Of a DNA stretch of 30,786 bases, positions 1-7,780 are shown in pieces. Source of the DNA: an uncultured Rikenellaceae bacterium (GTDB lineage Bacteria > Bacteroidota > Bacteroidia > Bacteroidales > UBA932); contig CALCYB010000082.1 in NCBI GenBank assembly GCA_937906485.1, forward strand, positions 1 through 30,786, read 5' to 3'. The notes beneath the pieces are model-generated. The model did no database searches and was not told the DNA's origin. It saw only the letters and a program-made list of their open reading frames with translations. The position numbers and the translations under genes are program-made. The stretch's first letter is position 1, and every line of letters starts with the position of its first letter.

Positions 1-40
1 TGCAGATCTATATCCATCACCACAGAGATTAGTTGGGGTT

Positions 41-1174
41 TCAATCCCATAAAATGAATGCAATAAAAGTGACAAACATTAGAAGCAACAGCAACAATAA
101 TACTAAAATAAATTTCTCTTGCTTTTCTACAGCGTTCTTTTCCTCCAAATATTGAATAAGTAGCCATTCTTCTCCTATGGACATTTTTCTCTGAAACAAA
201 TGACTCTGAGTTTGACTAACATGTTCCAACTCTATCAGAGCTTTATCAAGATTCCCTCGATTTTTTTCAGATAGATATTTCCAATAAGCCAAAGGAGGGT
301 TCTCGTCGTTTTCGAACCGCTGGAAAATGTAGTTGGCAGTGCAAGAATCCCCTACTAATTCATACGCATATGCCAGCGGGCCTGCATGTGATTCTTGCAA
401 TCTATAACCATATTCGTTAAACAGTTTCTCGTACAACTGTATTGCTTCCTGGGCTTTGGGGACTGGATTTATCATGCAAAATTTCGCATAATTGGTAAGT
501 AGCATTTTGGCAGAGTACGAGGGAAGGGTCTCAATTTCCTCCAATAGCTCGCTATACAAAGAATCTGCTACGGCAACTTCATTTACAGATTGACAATAGA
601 CTGCTTTCTGCAGTAATGCTATCTTATATTGTGTAGTATCTTGTGCAATCATAAACTGTTCAATCCCTTTATCAAGATACTTTTTGACCATAGGACTATC
701 GTAAAGAAGCTCATACAGATCGCTCAAGGTCATATAAATAATTCCTTTTAGTCGTGCATCTTCGGAAGACTCCATACACTCTTGCGCTTGATAGAAAGAC
801 AGTAATGCTTGGGGCAAATATCGAGCATTAAAGTACACAACACCCTGATAAAAATAAGCCTTCATCTTCTGGTCTGCTGTACCATGTTTGCTGTAATAGG
901 CTACGGCAGGGGCTATGACCGAATCGGAAGTCAAGTCGATGTAGTTCTTGTCCAGGGCCATGGATTTGAGCAGGGCGTAGTGGGCACGGTCCCGTCGCGA
1001 GGTCAGCTCCTGCCGGTCCATCGAGTCCAGAACCGCCAGGGCTCGCTCCGGATCCGAATGGATATAACTTTCTACCTGAGCTAAGGCGCGGGCCGGAGAA
1101 GTGGACCTGCAGCCAACCGGCAGCAGCAGAAGGACCAACAGGAAAAAAACAGGATTATGGTACAACCAACTCAT
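41..1174 (-). CDS. TPR-like lipoprotein with C-terminal membrane segment, possibly truncated
   Basis: The 377-residue product begins with a hydrophobic signal and a lipobox-like LPVGC, so lipidation at about Cys22 is likely. Residues about 30-340 are helical and resemble degenerate TPR units, with alternating Tyr/Ala/Leu-rich helices and several YLDKG/YSELL/YEKLF-type segments. A strongly hydrophobic Leu-rich helix lies at about 356-375 and the protein stops immediately after it at Trp-Asp. Family knowledge: Bacteroidales proteins of this layout (signal, TPRs, one late membrane helix) usually continue with a cytoplasmic coiled coil, sometimes with a DNA-binding tail, so this copy may be truncated or frameshifted. 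It is the last gene of the run in this window, 20 bp after the trmN6-like gene. Function unknown; a sensory or scaffolding role is only inference. Confidence 0.75.
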   Translation of the reverse strand: MSWLYHNPVFFLLVLLLLPVGCRSTSPARALAQVESYIHSDPERALAVLDSMDRQELTSRRDRAHYALLKSMALDKNYIDLTSDSVIAPAVAYYSKHGTADQKMKAYFYQGVVYFNARYLPQALLSFYQAQECMESSEDARLKGIIYMTLSDLYELLYDSPMVKKYLDKGIEQFMIAQDTTQYKIALLQKAVYCQSVNEVAVADSLYSELLEEIETLPSYSAKMLLTNYAKFCMINPVPKAQEAIQLYEKLFNEYGYRLQESHAGPLAYAYELVGDSCTANYIFQRFENDENPPLAYWKYLSEKNRGNLDKALIELEHVSQTQSHLFQRKMSIGEEWLLIQYLEEKNAVEKQEKFILVLLLLLLLMFVTFIAFILWD

Positions 1175-1194
1175 ATCATTTCAATGTATTTTGA

Positions 1195-1950
1195 TTAAAA
1201 CAGGTAGAAATCACCCGTCAATGCACGGTAGTCAGCAGAATAATTTCCGTCCTTATCGTGTAGGGTCAATTCGTCTGTCCGCAACGGAAGCGGTTGCTGG
1301 GATTTCACAAATTCCAGCAGAAGTCTCCTAGCGGGCTTGCGACGGACGGTATAGACTGCTGTTTTATGAACAATTTCCATCCTCCATTTTACCTGATAAA
1401 GTGTCCTCTCAGCTAACTCCAGCATTTGCAGACCCTCTTGCTGGGGAAGGATCAGAGCCAGACGACCACCGGGTTTGAGCAGGGCCAATGCTCCGGTCAG
1501 CACATCAACAAAAGGAAGCTGATCTGAATGACGAGCAAGCCGACGCTCCTGGATTTCAGGTTTCAAAGCCTGGTCAAAATAAGGAGGATTGGAGAAGATC
1601 AGCTCATACTGGGAATAGCGCAAGGGATTTGCAGACCACTCCTGCCACGAAGTATGCTCCGCCTGAAGATGTGTATTCCAAGGAGAGGCTTGAAAATTTT
1701 CTGCCGCTTCCCGGGCTGCCGCCGGTTCGATATCCAAGGCTTCTATCAGGAAGGGCTCCGTTGGGGCCAGGGCCTTTCTGCGTTGGGCTGCTAACAAGGC
1801 AATCACACCGGTCCCGGTTCCGATATCCAGCATCCGGTAGGCTCCATCAACTGTCATCCAGGCACCCAACAACACTGCATCCGTACCGACCTTCATCGCC
1901 GCGGATGCATTCTTCACAGCAAACTGCTTGAATCTAAATAAACTGTCCAT
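1195..1950 (-). CDS. trmN6: tRNA1(Val) adenine-37 N6-methyltransferase (TrmN6/YfiC type)
   Basis: A 251-residue class I SAM-dependent methyltransferase. The SAM motif I LDIGTGTG is at residues 41-48, an acidic motif (LDIEPAA) lies at about 72-78, and NPPY, the N6-adenine methyltransferase catalytic motif, is at 121-124. The N-terminal FRFKQF...VGTDAVLLGAW pattern is typical of YfiC/TrmN6, which methylates A37 of tRNA1(Val). The frame is open further upstream, but the Met at 1950 matches the family start (MDxxFRFKQF), and the extra 16 residues would lie inside the lolD-like gene. With this start it overlaps the end of the upstream ATPase gene by 17 bp, suggesting translational coupling. Family assignment is firm; the exact tRNA target is by family. 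Confidence 0.88.
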   Translation of the reverse strand: MDSLFRFKQFAVKNASAAMKVGTDAVLLGAWMTVDGAYRMLDIGTGTGVIALLAAQRRKALAPTEPFLIEALDIEPAAAREAAENFQASPWNTHLQAEHTSWQEWSANPLRYSQYELIFSNPPYFDQALKPEIQERRLARHSDQLPFVDVLTGALALLKPGGRLALILPQQEGLQMLELAERTLYQVKWRMEIVHKTAVYTVRRKPARRLLLEFVKSQQPLPLRTDELTLHDKDGNYSADYRALTGDFYLF

Positions 1951-2590
1951 CCTGCATTTCCAGCATCCGATCGGACATCTGTGCCAACTCCCGGTCATGA
2001 GTGACCAGGATCACGGTCTGACGATAACGGTCTCGTAAATCAAAAAACAACTGATGGATTTCGGCTTTGGTCCGGGTATCCAGGTTGCCGGAAGGTTCAT
2101 CGGCAAACAGGACAGACGGGCGGTTGATCAAGGCACGGGCAATGGCTACCCGTTGCTGTTCGCCACCGGAAAGCTCTGAGGGTTTGTGGTGGATACGGTC
2201 GGCCAGGCCCATATCCTGGAGCAACTCCTTAGCCCGTTCCTGCAGGGGTTGGGTCGGCGTCTTGGCAATCATCCCGGGAATCATGACATTCTCCAATGCC
2301 GTAAACTCCGGTAACAGATGGTGAAACTGAAAGACAAAACCGATGTGACGGTTTCTGAAATCTGACAGTTCATTGGAAGTCAAGGAAAAGATATCTTTCC
2401 CGTCTATCAGCACCTTTCCCGCATCGGGTCGGGATAAAGAACCCAGTATCTGCAGAAGGGTTGATTTCCCGGCGCCACTGGCCCCGACAATGGCGACCAC
2501 CTCCGCCTCTCGGGCATAAAAGTCCACACCCTGAAGGACCGTCAGGCTCCCGAAGGCCTTGACAATCCCAGTTGCTTCAATCTTGTTCAT
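1934..2590 (-). CDS. lolD: ABC transporter ATP-binding protein, LolD type
   Basis: A 218-residue single ATPase domain. Walker A GASGAGKST is at 36-44, the Q-loop at about Q88, the signature LSGGEQQR at 140-147, Walker B VLFADE at 160-165 followed by the D-loop SGNLD, and the switch-region VTHD near 196. This is the LolD/MacB/FtsE subgroup, which works with FtsX-fold permeases; LolD energises release of lipoproteins from the inner membrane. No permease lies beside it. The nearest candidate is the LolC/MacB-like permease at 17189-18397. The gene starts 1 bp after the Spy-like gene and overlaps the trmN6-like gene by 17 bp. LolD is the likeliest call, but a MacB-type or other export ATPase cannot be excluded without the partner. 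Confidence 0.82.
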   Translation of the reverse strand: MNKIEATGIVKAFGSLTVLQGVDFYAREAEVVAIVGASGAGKSTLLQILGSLSRPDAGKVLIDGKDIFSLTSNELSDFRNRHIGFVFQFHHLLPEFTALENVMIPGMIAKTPTQPLQERAKELLQDMGLADRIHHKPSELSGGEQQRVAIARALINRPSVLFADEPSGNLDTRTKAEIHQLFFDLRDRYRQTVILVTHDRELAQMSDRMLEMQDGQFI

Positions 2591-2591
2591 A

Positions 2592-3062
2592 TCAACGGGG
2601 ATGTCTGCGTTGTTCCTTATCTTTCCACATCCGGATCATCTCATCCCGGAACTCTTCTTCTGCAATGTACATTTTCACGACCTTGGAAACCGGCAGCACT
2701 TCCTCAAACCGTTTTCTGTATTTTTCGTGAACTTGTGCCTCCAACTCAAAATGCGCAAGGTAACTGTCCAGACGGCGGTTCATTTCTTCGGGCGTATAGT
2801 CGCCCAACTCTTCGAGGGCAACAATGGCCTTGTATGCTTTCCGGGAATCCTTGTGGATCTTGTGCAGTTCGTCCCAGAATTCATTGTACAAAGGCCAGAA
2901 GACCTGCGCCTCTTCCACCGTAAGCCCGATTTGGGTCGTAAAGAAAGCGACCTTGGCCTTCATCATCTGTTCGTGGTGCTCCCCTTTGGGCTTGTTCTCC
3001 TGTGCCTGCACCGATAGGGCTGTCCATAAAACCGCCAGGAGTACGGCTATCTTCTTAATCAT
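2592..3062 (-). CDS. Spy/CpxP-like periplasmic stress protein
   Basis: A 156-residue protein with a clear signal peptide (MIKK, hydrophobic core, cleavage near VQA-Q at about residue 20). The mature part is almost wholly charged and helical, with a stretch at about 44-62 (GLTVEEAQVFWPLYNEFWDE) of the LTxEQAxxFWPLYNE type common in Bacteroidota proteins encoded next to ECF sigma factors. Family knowledge: Spy/CpxP proteins are periplasmic chaperone or sensor proteins of envelope stress systems. The gene start overlaps the end of the anti-sigma-like gene by 8 bp, and the next gene (lolD-like) begins 1 bp after its stop, so it is co-transcribed. I infer that it reports on or buffers envelope protein stress; no ligand is evident. 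Confidence 0.75.
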   Translation of the reverse strand: MIKKIAVLLAVLWTALSVQAQENKPKGEHHEQMMKAKVAFFTTQIGLTVEEAQVFWPLYNEFWDELHKIHKDSRKAYKAIVALEELGDYTPEEMNRRLDSYLAHFELEAQVHEKYRKRFEEVLPVSKVVKMYIAEEEFRDEMIRMWKDKEQRRHPR

Positions 3063-3531
3063 AGAGGTATTCCAATATTTCTTCTTCCGTTAATTGCAAG
3101 TCCATTCCGCCATCGATGCACTCTTGCAGCAAGGCCTTCTCATCAAACCAGGAGACATCTTCGGATGTAAAAAAGTAATCATATTGATAATCAATCTGAT
3201 GCAAATGAATATAACCCTCCTCCACCAACGAATACAGATCCATATCCGCCTCATATTCCGACGGGCTTGCCGTTCCGGTCAACCACATGACGCCGTACCC
3301 GAAGCCCATGATTACACAGAACGACAGGGCCAGGAACACGTGGGATTTCATCCGTTCCCAGAGTGTCACCGGCTCAAAATCCGACTCCGATCTGGGATGG
3401 ATACGCTCATGTACCGCATCTTCCAAATCGGCCCAATAACCGTCCGGTACAGTACCGAAAGGCTGTTTGAGACGGGGATCCTCCAGGGGGTGAAGGGGAG
3501 ATTGTTTCTTTTCCATATTCCTATGACGCAT
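3055..3531 (-). CDS. Putative membrane anti-sigma factor
   Basis: A 158-residue protein from the first Met; a second Met six codons in (3516) is an equally plausible start. The cytoplasmic N-terminus carries PFGTVPDGYWADLEDAV, matching the F.VPxGYF..L pattern at the N-terminus of many Bacteroidota anti-sigma-like proteins. One membrane helix lies at about 69-90, followed by a short acidic C-terminal domain ending in LTEEEILEYLYD. It starts 14 bp after the ECF sigma gene, the usual place for a cognate anti-sigma factor, and overlaps the Spy-like gene by 8 bp. Predicted role: hold the upstream sigma factor at the inner membrane. It lacks the classic HxxxCxxC zinc motif, so the call rests on context, topology and the N-terminal pattern. 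Confidence 0.65.
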   Translation of the reverse strand: MRHRNMEKKQSPLHPLEDPRLKQPFGTVPDGYWADLEDAVHERIHPRSESDFEPVTLWERMKSHVFLALSFCVIMGFGYGVMWLTGTASPSEYEADMDLYSLVEEGYIHLHQIDYQYDYFFTSEDVSWFDEKALLQECIDGGMDLQLTEEEILEYLYD

Positions 3532-3545
3532 AACTACCCGAAAAG

Positions 3546-4088
3546 TTAATCCGACTCCTTTAAAAATTGCTCAATTTTTTTGTACGCATGGTGATAGGAT
3601 GGCTTCAAGGCCCCTTCGCTGGTCTGCGTAATCTGTGCAATTTCTTCGTATTTCATCTCCTCAAAATAGCGCAGGACAAAGACCGAGCGCTGTTTGGGAG
3701 GAAGACGCAGGATGGCTCGCTGCAATTTTTGACGCAACCTATCCCCATCCAACTCGTCAGCTGCTACCCACGTCCGGTCAATGCGCTCCTGCTGGGAAGA
3801 CAAGGAAAAAACCGAACGCAAGCGTTCCTTTCTCAAATAGGAAATCGTCTCGTTGGTGGCCAGGGTATACAACCAGGTCTGCAACTTGGCCTCTCCCCGA
3901 AACCGTTCAAGATGATTCCAGACTTTGATCCAGGTGTTCTGGAGCAGATCGTCAGCCACCGAGTGATCGCCGACCATTTTCCGGATATGCCAATAAAGGG
4001 GTTGGGCATATTGACGCAGGAGGAGGTTGAAGGCATAGTCCCTTCTCCCCTCCTCCTGCCATAACTCCAGAATCTCCCGGTCTGTCAT
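3546..4088 (-). CDS. RNA polymerase ECF sigma factor
   Basis: A 180-residue sigma-70 family protein with only regions 2 and 4. Region 2 spans about 18-90 (core-binding DDLLQNTWIKVW near 46-57, then LQTWLYTLATNETISYLRK). Region 4 spans about 125-175 (LPPKQRSVFVLRYFEEMKYEEIAQITQTSEGALKPSYHHAYKKI), a helix-turn-helix for -35 recognition. The start follows the transketolase C-subunit stop by only 3 bp. Downstream are an anti-sigma-like gene and a Spy-like gene, pointing to an envelope-stress ECF module. An unusual point is the position directly behind a metabolic gene pair, so its basal expression should follow transketolase transcription. The target promoter is not identifiable here. Confidence 0.9.
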   Translation of the reverse strand: MTDREILELWQEEGRRDYAFNLLLRQYAQPLYWHIRKMVGDHSVADDLLQNTWIKVWNHLERFRGEAKLQTWLYTLATNETISYLRKERLRSVFSLSSQQERIDRTWVAADELDGDRLRQKLQRAILRLPPKQRSVFVLRYFEEMKYEEIAQITQTSEGALKPSYHHAYKKIEQFLKESD

Positions 4089-4091
4089 GAA

Positions 4092-5045
4092 TTAACGCTT
4101 ACGGGAAACAGCCTTCTTGGCGGCTTCAACAATATGTGCGGCGTCCAGGCCGTAGGCAGCCATCAGTTCCGCAGGTTTTCCACTTTGGCCGAATTTGTTG
4201 TCCACAGAAACAAACTCAACAGGAGCCGGTTGGTGACGTGCCAGCAATCCGGCGACCAACTCACCCAGACCACCTGCCACCAGGTGTTCTTCTGCACAGA
4301 CTGCAGCACCGGTCCTGGCCACAGAAGCCAACACGGCTTCTTCGTCCAACGGCTTGATGGTATGAATGTTGATCAGTTCCGCACTGATGCCTTCCTCTTT
4401 GAGAAGATCCACCGCTTGGAGGGCTTCCCATACCAGATGGCCGGTAGCAAAGATCGTCACATCACTACCCGGTTCCACCACCCAAGCTTTTCCGATTTCA
4501 AACACCTGGTCTTCCGGGGTAAAATTCGGCACCGAGGGACGTCCGAAACGCAGGTACACCGGTCCTTCGTATTCTGCAGCCGCAAGGGTTGCCGCTTTGG
4601 TCTGGTTGTAATCACAAGGATTGATCACGACCATTTCCGGCATCATACGCATCAGCCCGATGTCTTCCATCGTCTGGTGGGTTGCACCGTCTTCGCCCAA
4701 GGTAATTCCGGCATGTGAGGCACAGATTTTCACGTTGGTCTTTCCATATGCCACTGCCTGACGGATCTGATCCAGCACCCGTGCGGTGACAAAGTTGGCA
4801 AATGAACCGACAAAAGGCACTTTGCCGCTAAGGGCCAGCCCAGCCCCCACGCCAATCATGTTGGCTTCCGCAATACCGCATTGGAAAAAGCGGTCCGGAT
4901 GTTCCTTGGCAAATGCATCCATCTTGACAGAGCCGATCAGGTCAGCGCACAATGCCACCACTTTCGGATTGCGGTTTCCTGCTTCTGCCAATCCCGCACC
5001 AAAACCGGAACGGGTATCTTTGTTTCCTGTATTTGTATATCTCAT
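4092..5045 (-). CDS. Transketolase, C-terminal subunit
   Basis: A 317-residue protein covering the pyrimidine-binding and C-terminal domains of transketolase. FQCGIAEANMIGVGAGLA (about 54-71) holds the conserved Glu that activates thiamine diphosphate, followed by PFVGSFANF; a C-terminal swivel domain spans about 190-310. Together with the gene upstream it forms a two-gene (split) transketolase, as in archaea and some bacteria, moving two-carbon units between sugar phosphates in the non-oxidative pentose phosphate pathway. The pair is ordered N subunit then C subunit with a 12-bp gap. Alternative: a DXP-synthase-like or other split TPP enzyme; the closeness to transketolase motifs makes this less likely. 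Confidence 0.9.
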   Translation of the reverse strand: MRYTNTGNKDTRSGFGAGLAEAGNRNPKVVALCADLIGSVKMDAFAKEHPDRFFQCGIAEANMIGVGAGLALSGKVPFVGSFANFVTARVLDQIRQAVAYGKTNVKICASHAGITLGEDGATHQTMEDIGLMRMMPEMVVINPCDYNQTKAATLAAAEYEGPVYLRFGRPSVPNFTPEDQVFEIGKAWVVEPGSDVTIFATGHLVWEALQAVDLLKEEGISAELINIHTIKPLDEEAVLASVARTGAAVCAEEHLVAGGLGELVAGLLARHQPAPVEFVSVDNKFGQSGKPAELMAAYGLDAAHIVEAAKKAVSRKR

Positions 5046-5057
5046 AAGTCGTCTCTG

Positions 5058-5906
5058 TTAAAAATCACCCAATTTCGTTTCTTGCAATTGTTTCATGGCT
5101 TCTTCGCACTGATCCTTGGAGGGAGCTTTTCCGTGCCATTGGCAGGTACCCGCCATGAAATCAACGCCGTGACCCATATCCGTACGGAAGAGAATGATGA
5201 CGGGACGTCCGCCTCCCAGACGACGTTTGGCTTCTGCAAACGCTTCCAGAACGGCCGCCATATCGTGACCGTCAGCAACAATTACCGACCAGCCGAATTT
5301 TTCCCATTTACCGGGAAGATCACCCAATCCGATCACGTCTTCTACACGACCATCAATCTGTTGGCCGTTCCAGTCGGTCATGGCAATCAGGTTGTCCACT
5401 TTGTGTTGGGCGGCAAACAGGGCCGCTTCCCAAATTTGTCCTTCTTCACACTCACCGTCACCAGTCAGGCAGTAAACGATATGCGGATCGCTCTCCATGC
5501 GTTTGGCCAGGGCGGCTCCAATGGCAACAGAAAGACCTTGTCCCAAAGAACCGGCGGGTTCGTGTACACCCGGCAGACCTTTCCGCACAGAAGGGTGACC
5601 CTGCAGGCGGGAACCGAATTTACGGAAAGTGCCCAATTCTTCAACGGGGAAATAGCCACTGCGGGCCAACACACTGTAATACACGGGAGAAATATGACCC
5701 GCTGAAAGGAAGAACATGTCTTGTCCTTTGCCTTCACGCGTCCAGGTCTTCGGATCGTGTTCCATTACATTGAAATACAATGCAGTCAGAATATCTGCAC
5801 TACTCATGGAACCACCCGGGTGACCGGAAGCGGCCTGAGTAACCATTCGGATGATGTCACGACGTACCTGGGTCGCAACTTCAATCAGATCTTTTGTGTC
5901 TTTCAT
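5058..5906 (-). CDS. Transketolase, N-terminal subunit
   Basis: A 282-residue thiamine-diphosphate-binding subunit. AASGHPGGSMSSADIL (about 25-40) carries the conserved catalytic His, and GDGECEEGQIWEAALFA (about 150-166) followed by MTDWNGQQIDG is the TPP/Mg motif (GDG...N). AGHISPVYYSVLA is the other conserved His region. It corresponds to the first half of a full-length transketolase (about 670 residues), and the second half is the next gene. It is the first gene of the minus-strand run, 20 bp downstream of a good Bacteroidota-type promoter (5926-5957). The active site should form only when both subunits assemble. Confidence 0.92.
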   Translation of the reverse strand: MKDTKDLIEVATQVRRDIIRMVTQAASGHPGGSMSSADILTALYFNVMEHDPKTWTREGKGQDMFFLSAGHISPVYYSVLARSGYFPVEELGTFRKFGSRLQGHPSVRKGLPGVHEPAGSLGQGLSVAIGAALAKRMESDPHIVYCLTGDGECEEGQIWEAALFAAQHKVDNLIAMTDWNGQQIDGRVEDVIGLGDLPGKWEKFGWSVIVADGHDMAAVLEAFAEAKRRLGGGRPVIILFRTDMGHGVDFMAGTCQWHGKAPSKDQCEEAMKQLQETKLGDF

Positions 5907-5925
5907 AAAGAAGGTATTAATTCTG

Positions 5926-5957
5926 CGAAGATAACGAGTTATTTGAGAAAAATCAAA
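5926..5957 (-). promoter_or_regulatory. Promoter of the transketolase-ECF-lolD run
   Basis: On the minus strand a TTTG (-33) at 5957-5954 is followed after 20 bp by TATCTTCG (-7) at 5933-5926, one mismatch from the Bacteroidota consensus TAnnTTTG. The start codon of the transketolase N subunit is at 5906, leaving a leader of about 12-15 nt. It overlaps the lepA promoter on the other strand. Confidence 0.62.
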
Positions 5958-5973
5958 TTGTGGCGTATATTTG
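5942..5973 (+). promoter_or_regulatory. lepA promoter
   Basis: TTTG at 5942-5945, a 20-bp spacer, and TATATTTG at 5966-5973, an exact match to the Bacteroidota TTTG/TAnnTTTG promoter. The lepA ATG lies 19 bp beyond the -7 box. It shares DNA with the opposing transketolase promoter. Confidence 0.7.
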
Positions 5974-5992
5974 CAACGATTAATACAATTAT

Positions 5993-7780
5993 ATGAAAAA
6001 CATACGGAACTTCTGCATCATCGCCCACATTGACCACGGCAAAAGCACCTTGGCCGACCGGCTGCTTGAACATACCAAGACCCTGAATGACCGGGAAATG
6101 GAAAATCAGGTACTGGATTCGATGGACCTTGAAAAGGAAAAAGGAATCACCATCAAAAGCCATGCTATCCGTATGGAATACCAACATCAAGGTCAGACCT
6201 ACACCTTGAACCTGATTGACACGCCAGGTCACGTTGACTTTTCCTACGAAGTATCCCGGGCAATCGCCTCCTGCGAAGGAGCCTTGCTGGTTGTGGATGC
6301 CACCCAAGGTATTCAGGCCCAAACCATCTCCAACCTCTACCTGGCCATCGCCCATGACCTGGAAATCATCCCGATCCTCAACAAGATTGATATGGATGCG
6401 GCCATGATCGATGTGGTCAGTGACCAGATCATCGACTTGATCGGCTGCAAACAGGAAGACATCCTGCTGGCCAGCGGAAAAACCGGAGAAGGCGTGGAAA
6501 AAATCCTGGAAACCATCGTAGAAAAGATACCGGCCCCCGTCGGTGATCCTCAGGCACCGCTGCAAGCCCTGATTTTTGATTCGGTCTTCAACTCGTTCCG
6601 AGGCATCATCGCTTACTTCAAAGTGGTCAACGGCACCATCCGCAAAGGCGACAAAGTAAAATTCTTCAATACCGGAAAAGAATACGATGCGGACGAAGTC
6701 GGTTTCCTGCGTCTGAAAATGTGTCCTTCGGACGAAGTGACCACCGGTGATGTCGGCTACATCATCTCCGGCATCAAGACCGCAAGTGAAGTCAAAGTCG
6801 GGGATACCATTACCCACGTCGCCCGACCGTGCGACCAGTCCATTGCCGGATTTGAAGAAGTCAAACCCATGCTGTTTGCCGGTGTGTACCCCGTTGAAAC
6901 GGACGAATACGAAGACCTGCGCGCCTCCCTGGAAAAACTCCAGCTCAACGACGCCTCCCTGGTGTTCGATCCTGAATCCTCCCTGGCACTCGGTTTCGGT
7001 TTCCGCTGCGGTTTCCTGGGACTGCTGCACTTGGAAATCATGCAGGAACGCCTGTACCGGGAATTTGACATGGACGTAATCACCACCGTCCCCAACGTTT
7101 CCTACAAAGTCTATACTACCCAAGGCGAGGTCATTGATGTCCACAACCCTTCCGGCCTGCCGGCCCCGACCTTGATCGATTATATTGAAGAACCGTATAT
7201 CCGTGCTCAGATCATTTCCAAGAGTGAATATTTCGGCGCCATCATGAAATTGTGCCTGGACAAACGCGGTGTTCTGATCAACCAGCATTTCCTGACAGCA
7301 GACCGCGTGGAATTGTCCTACGACATGCCTCTGGCCGAGATTGTCTTTGACTTTTATGACAAACTCAAATCCATCTCCAGAGGCTATGCCTCCTTTGACT
7401 ACCACGTGATCGGCTACCAACGGGCTGACCTGGTCAAACTGGACATCCTGCTCAACTCCGAGCCGGTGGATGCCCTCTCCTCACTGATTCACCGGGAACG
7501 GGCCTACGATTTCGGACGGAAGATGTGTGAGAAACTCAAGGAACTCATCCCCCGCCAACAGTTCGAAATTGCCATTCAAGCGGCCATCGGTGCCAAAATC
7601 ATTGCCCGTGAGACCGTAAAAGCCGTCCGCAAGGACGTTACGGCCAAGTGTTACGGAGGTGACATTTCCCGAAAGAGAAAGTTGCTGGAAAAACAGAAGA
7701 AAGGGAAAAAACGGATGCGTCAAGTCGGCAATGTCGAGGTTCCGCAATCTGCGTTCATGGCCGTCCTCAAATTGGACTAG
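5993..7780 (+). CDS. lepA: Elongation factor 4 (LepA), ribosome-associated GTPase
   Basis: A 595-residue protein, full family length. GTPase motifs are AHIDHGKST (G1, about 11-19), DTPGHVDF (G3, about 75-82) and NKIDMD (G4, about 129-134). The LepA-specific C-terminal region is present, including the family-typical AKCYGGDISRKRKLLEKQKKGKKRM segment split over about 557-581. EF4 acts on the ribosome, linked to back-translocation or to initiation and assembly. The ATG at 5993 fits the family N-terminus (KNIRNFCIIAHIDHGKST). It is apparently monocistronic, with its own promoter and a terminator placed 52 bp beyond the stop inside the convergent glycosyltransferase gene; the two stop codons share the bases CTAG. 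Confidence 0.97.
   Translation: MKNIRNFCIIAHIDHGKSTLADRLLEHTKTLNDREMENQVLDSMDLEKEKGITIKSHAIRMEYQHQGQTYTLNLIDTPGHVDFSYEVSRAIASCEGALLVVDATQGIQAQTISNLYLAIAHDLEIIPILNKIDMDAAMIDVVSDQIIDLIGCKQEDILLASGKTGEGVEKILETIVEKIPAPVGDPQAPLQALIFDSVFNSFRGIIAYFKVVNGTIRKGDKVKFFNTGKEYDADEVGFLRLKMCPSDEVTTGDVGYIISGIKTASEVKVGDTITHVARPCDQSIAGFEEVKPMLFAGVYPVETDEYEDLRASLEKLQLNDASLVFDPESSLALGFGFRCGFLGLLHLEIMQERLYREFDMDVITTVPNVSYKVYTTQGEVIDVHNPSGLPAPTLIDYIEEPYIRAQIISKSEYFGAIMKLCLDKRGVLINQHFLTADRVELSYDMPLAEIVFDFYDKLKSISRGYASFDYHVIGYQRADLVKLDILLNSEPVDALSSLIHRERAYDFGRKMCEKLKELIPRQQFEIAIQAAIGAKIIARETVKAVRKDVTAKCYGGDISRKRKLLEKQKKGKKRMRQVGNVEVPQSAFMAVLKLD

Noticed and set aside
1951..1998. Longer N-terminus of the TrmN6-like enzyme.
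   Set aside because: The extra residues (MTGSWHRCPIGCWKCR) are not family-like and lie within the LolD-type gene; the Met at 1950 fits the family.
5939..7420. A 493-codon open frame antisense to lepA.
   Set aside because: It lies entirely opposite a certain gene, has no recognisable motifs, and its low-complexity Gly/Phe/Asp/Val content is what the complement of lepA codons gives.
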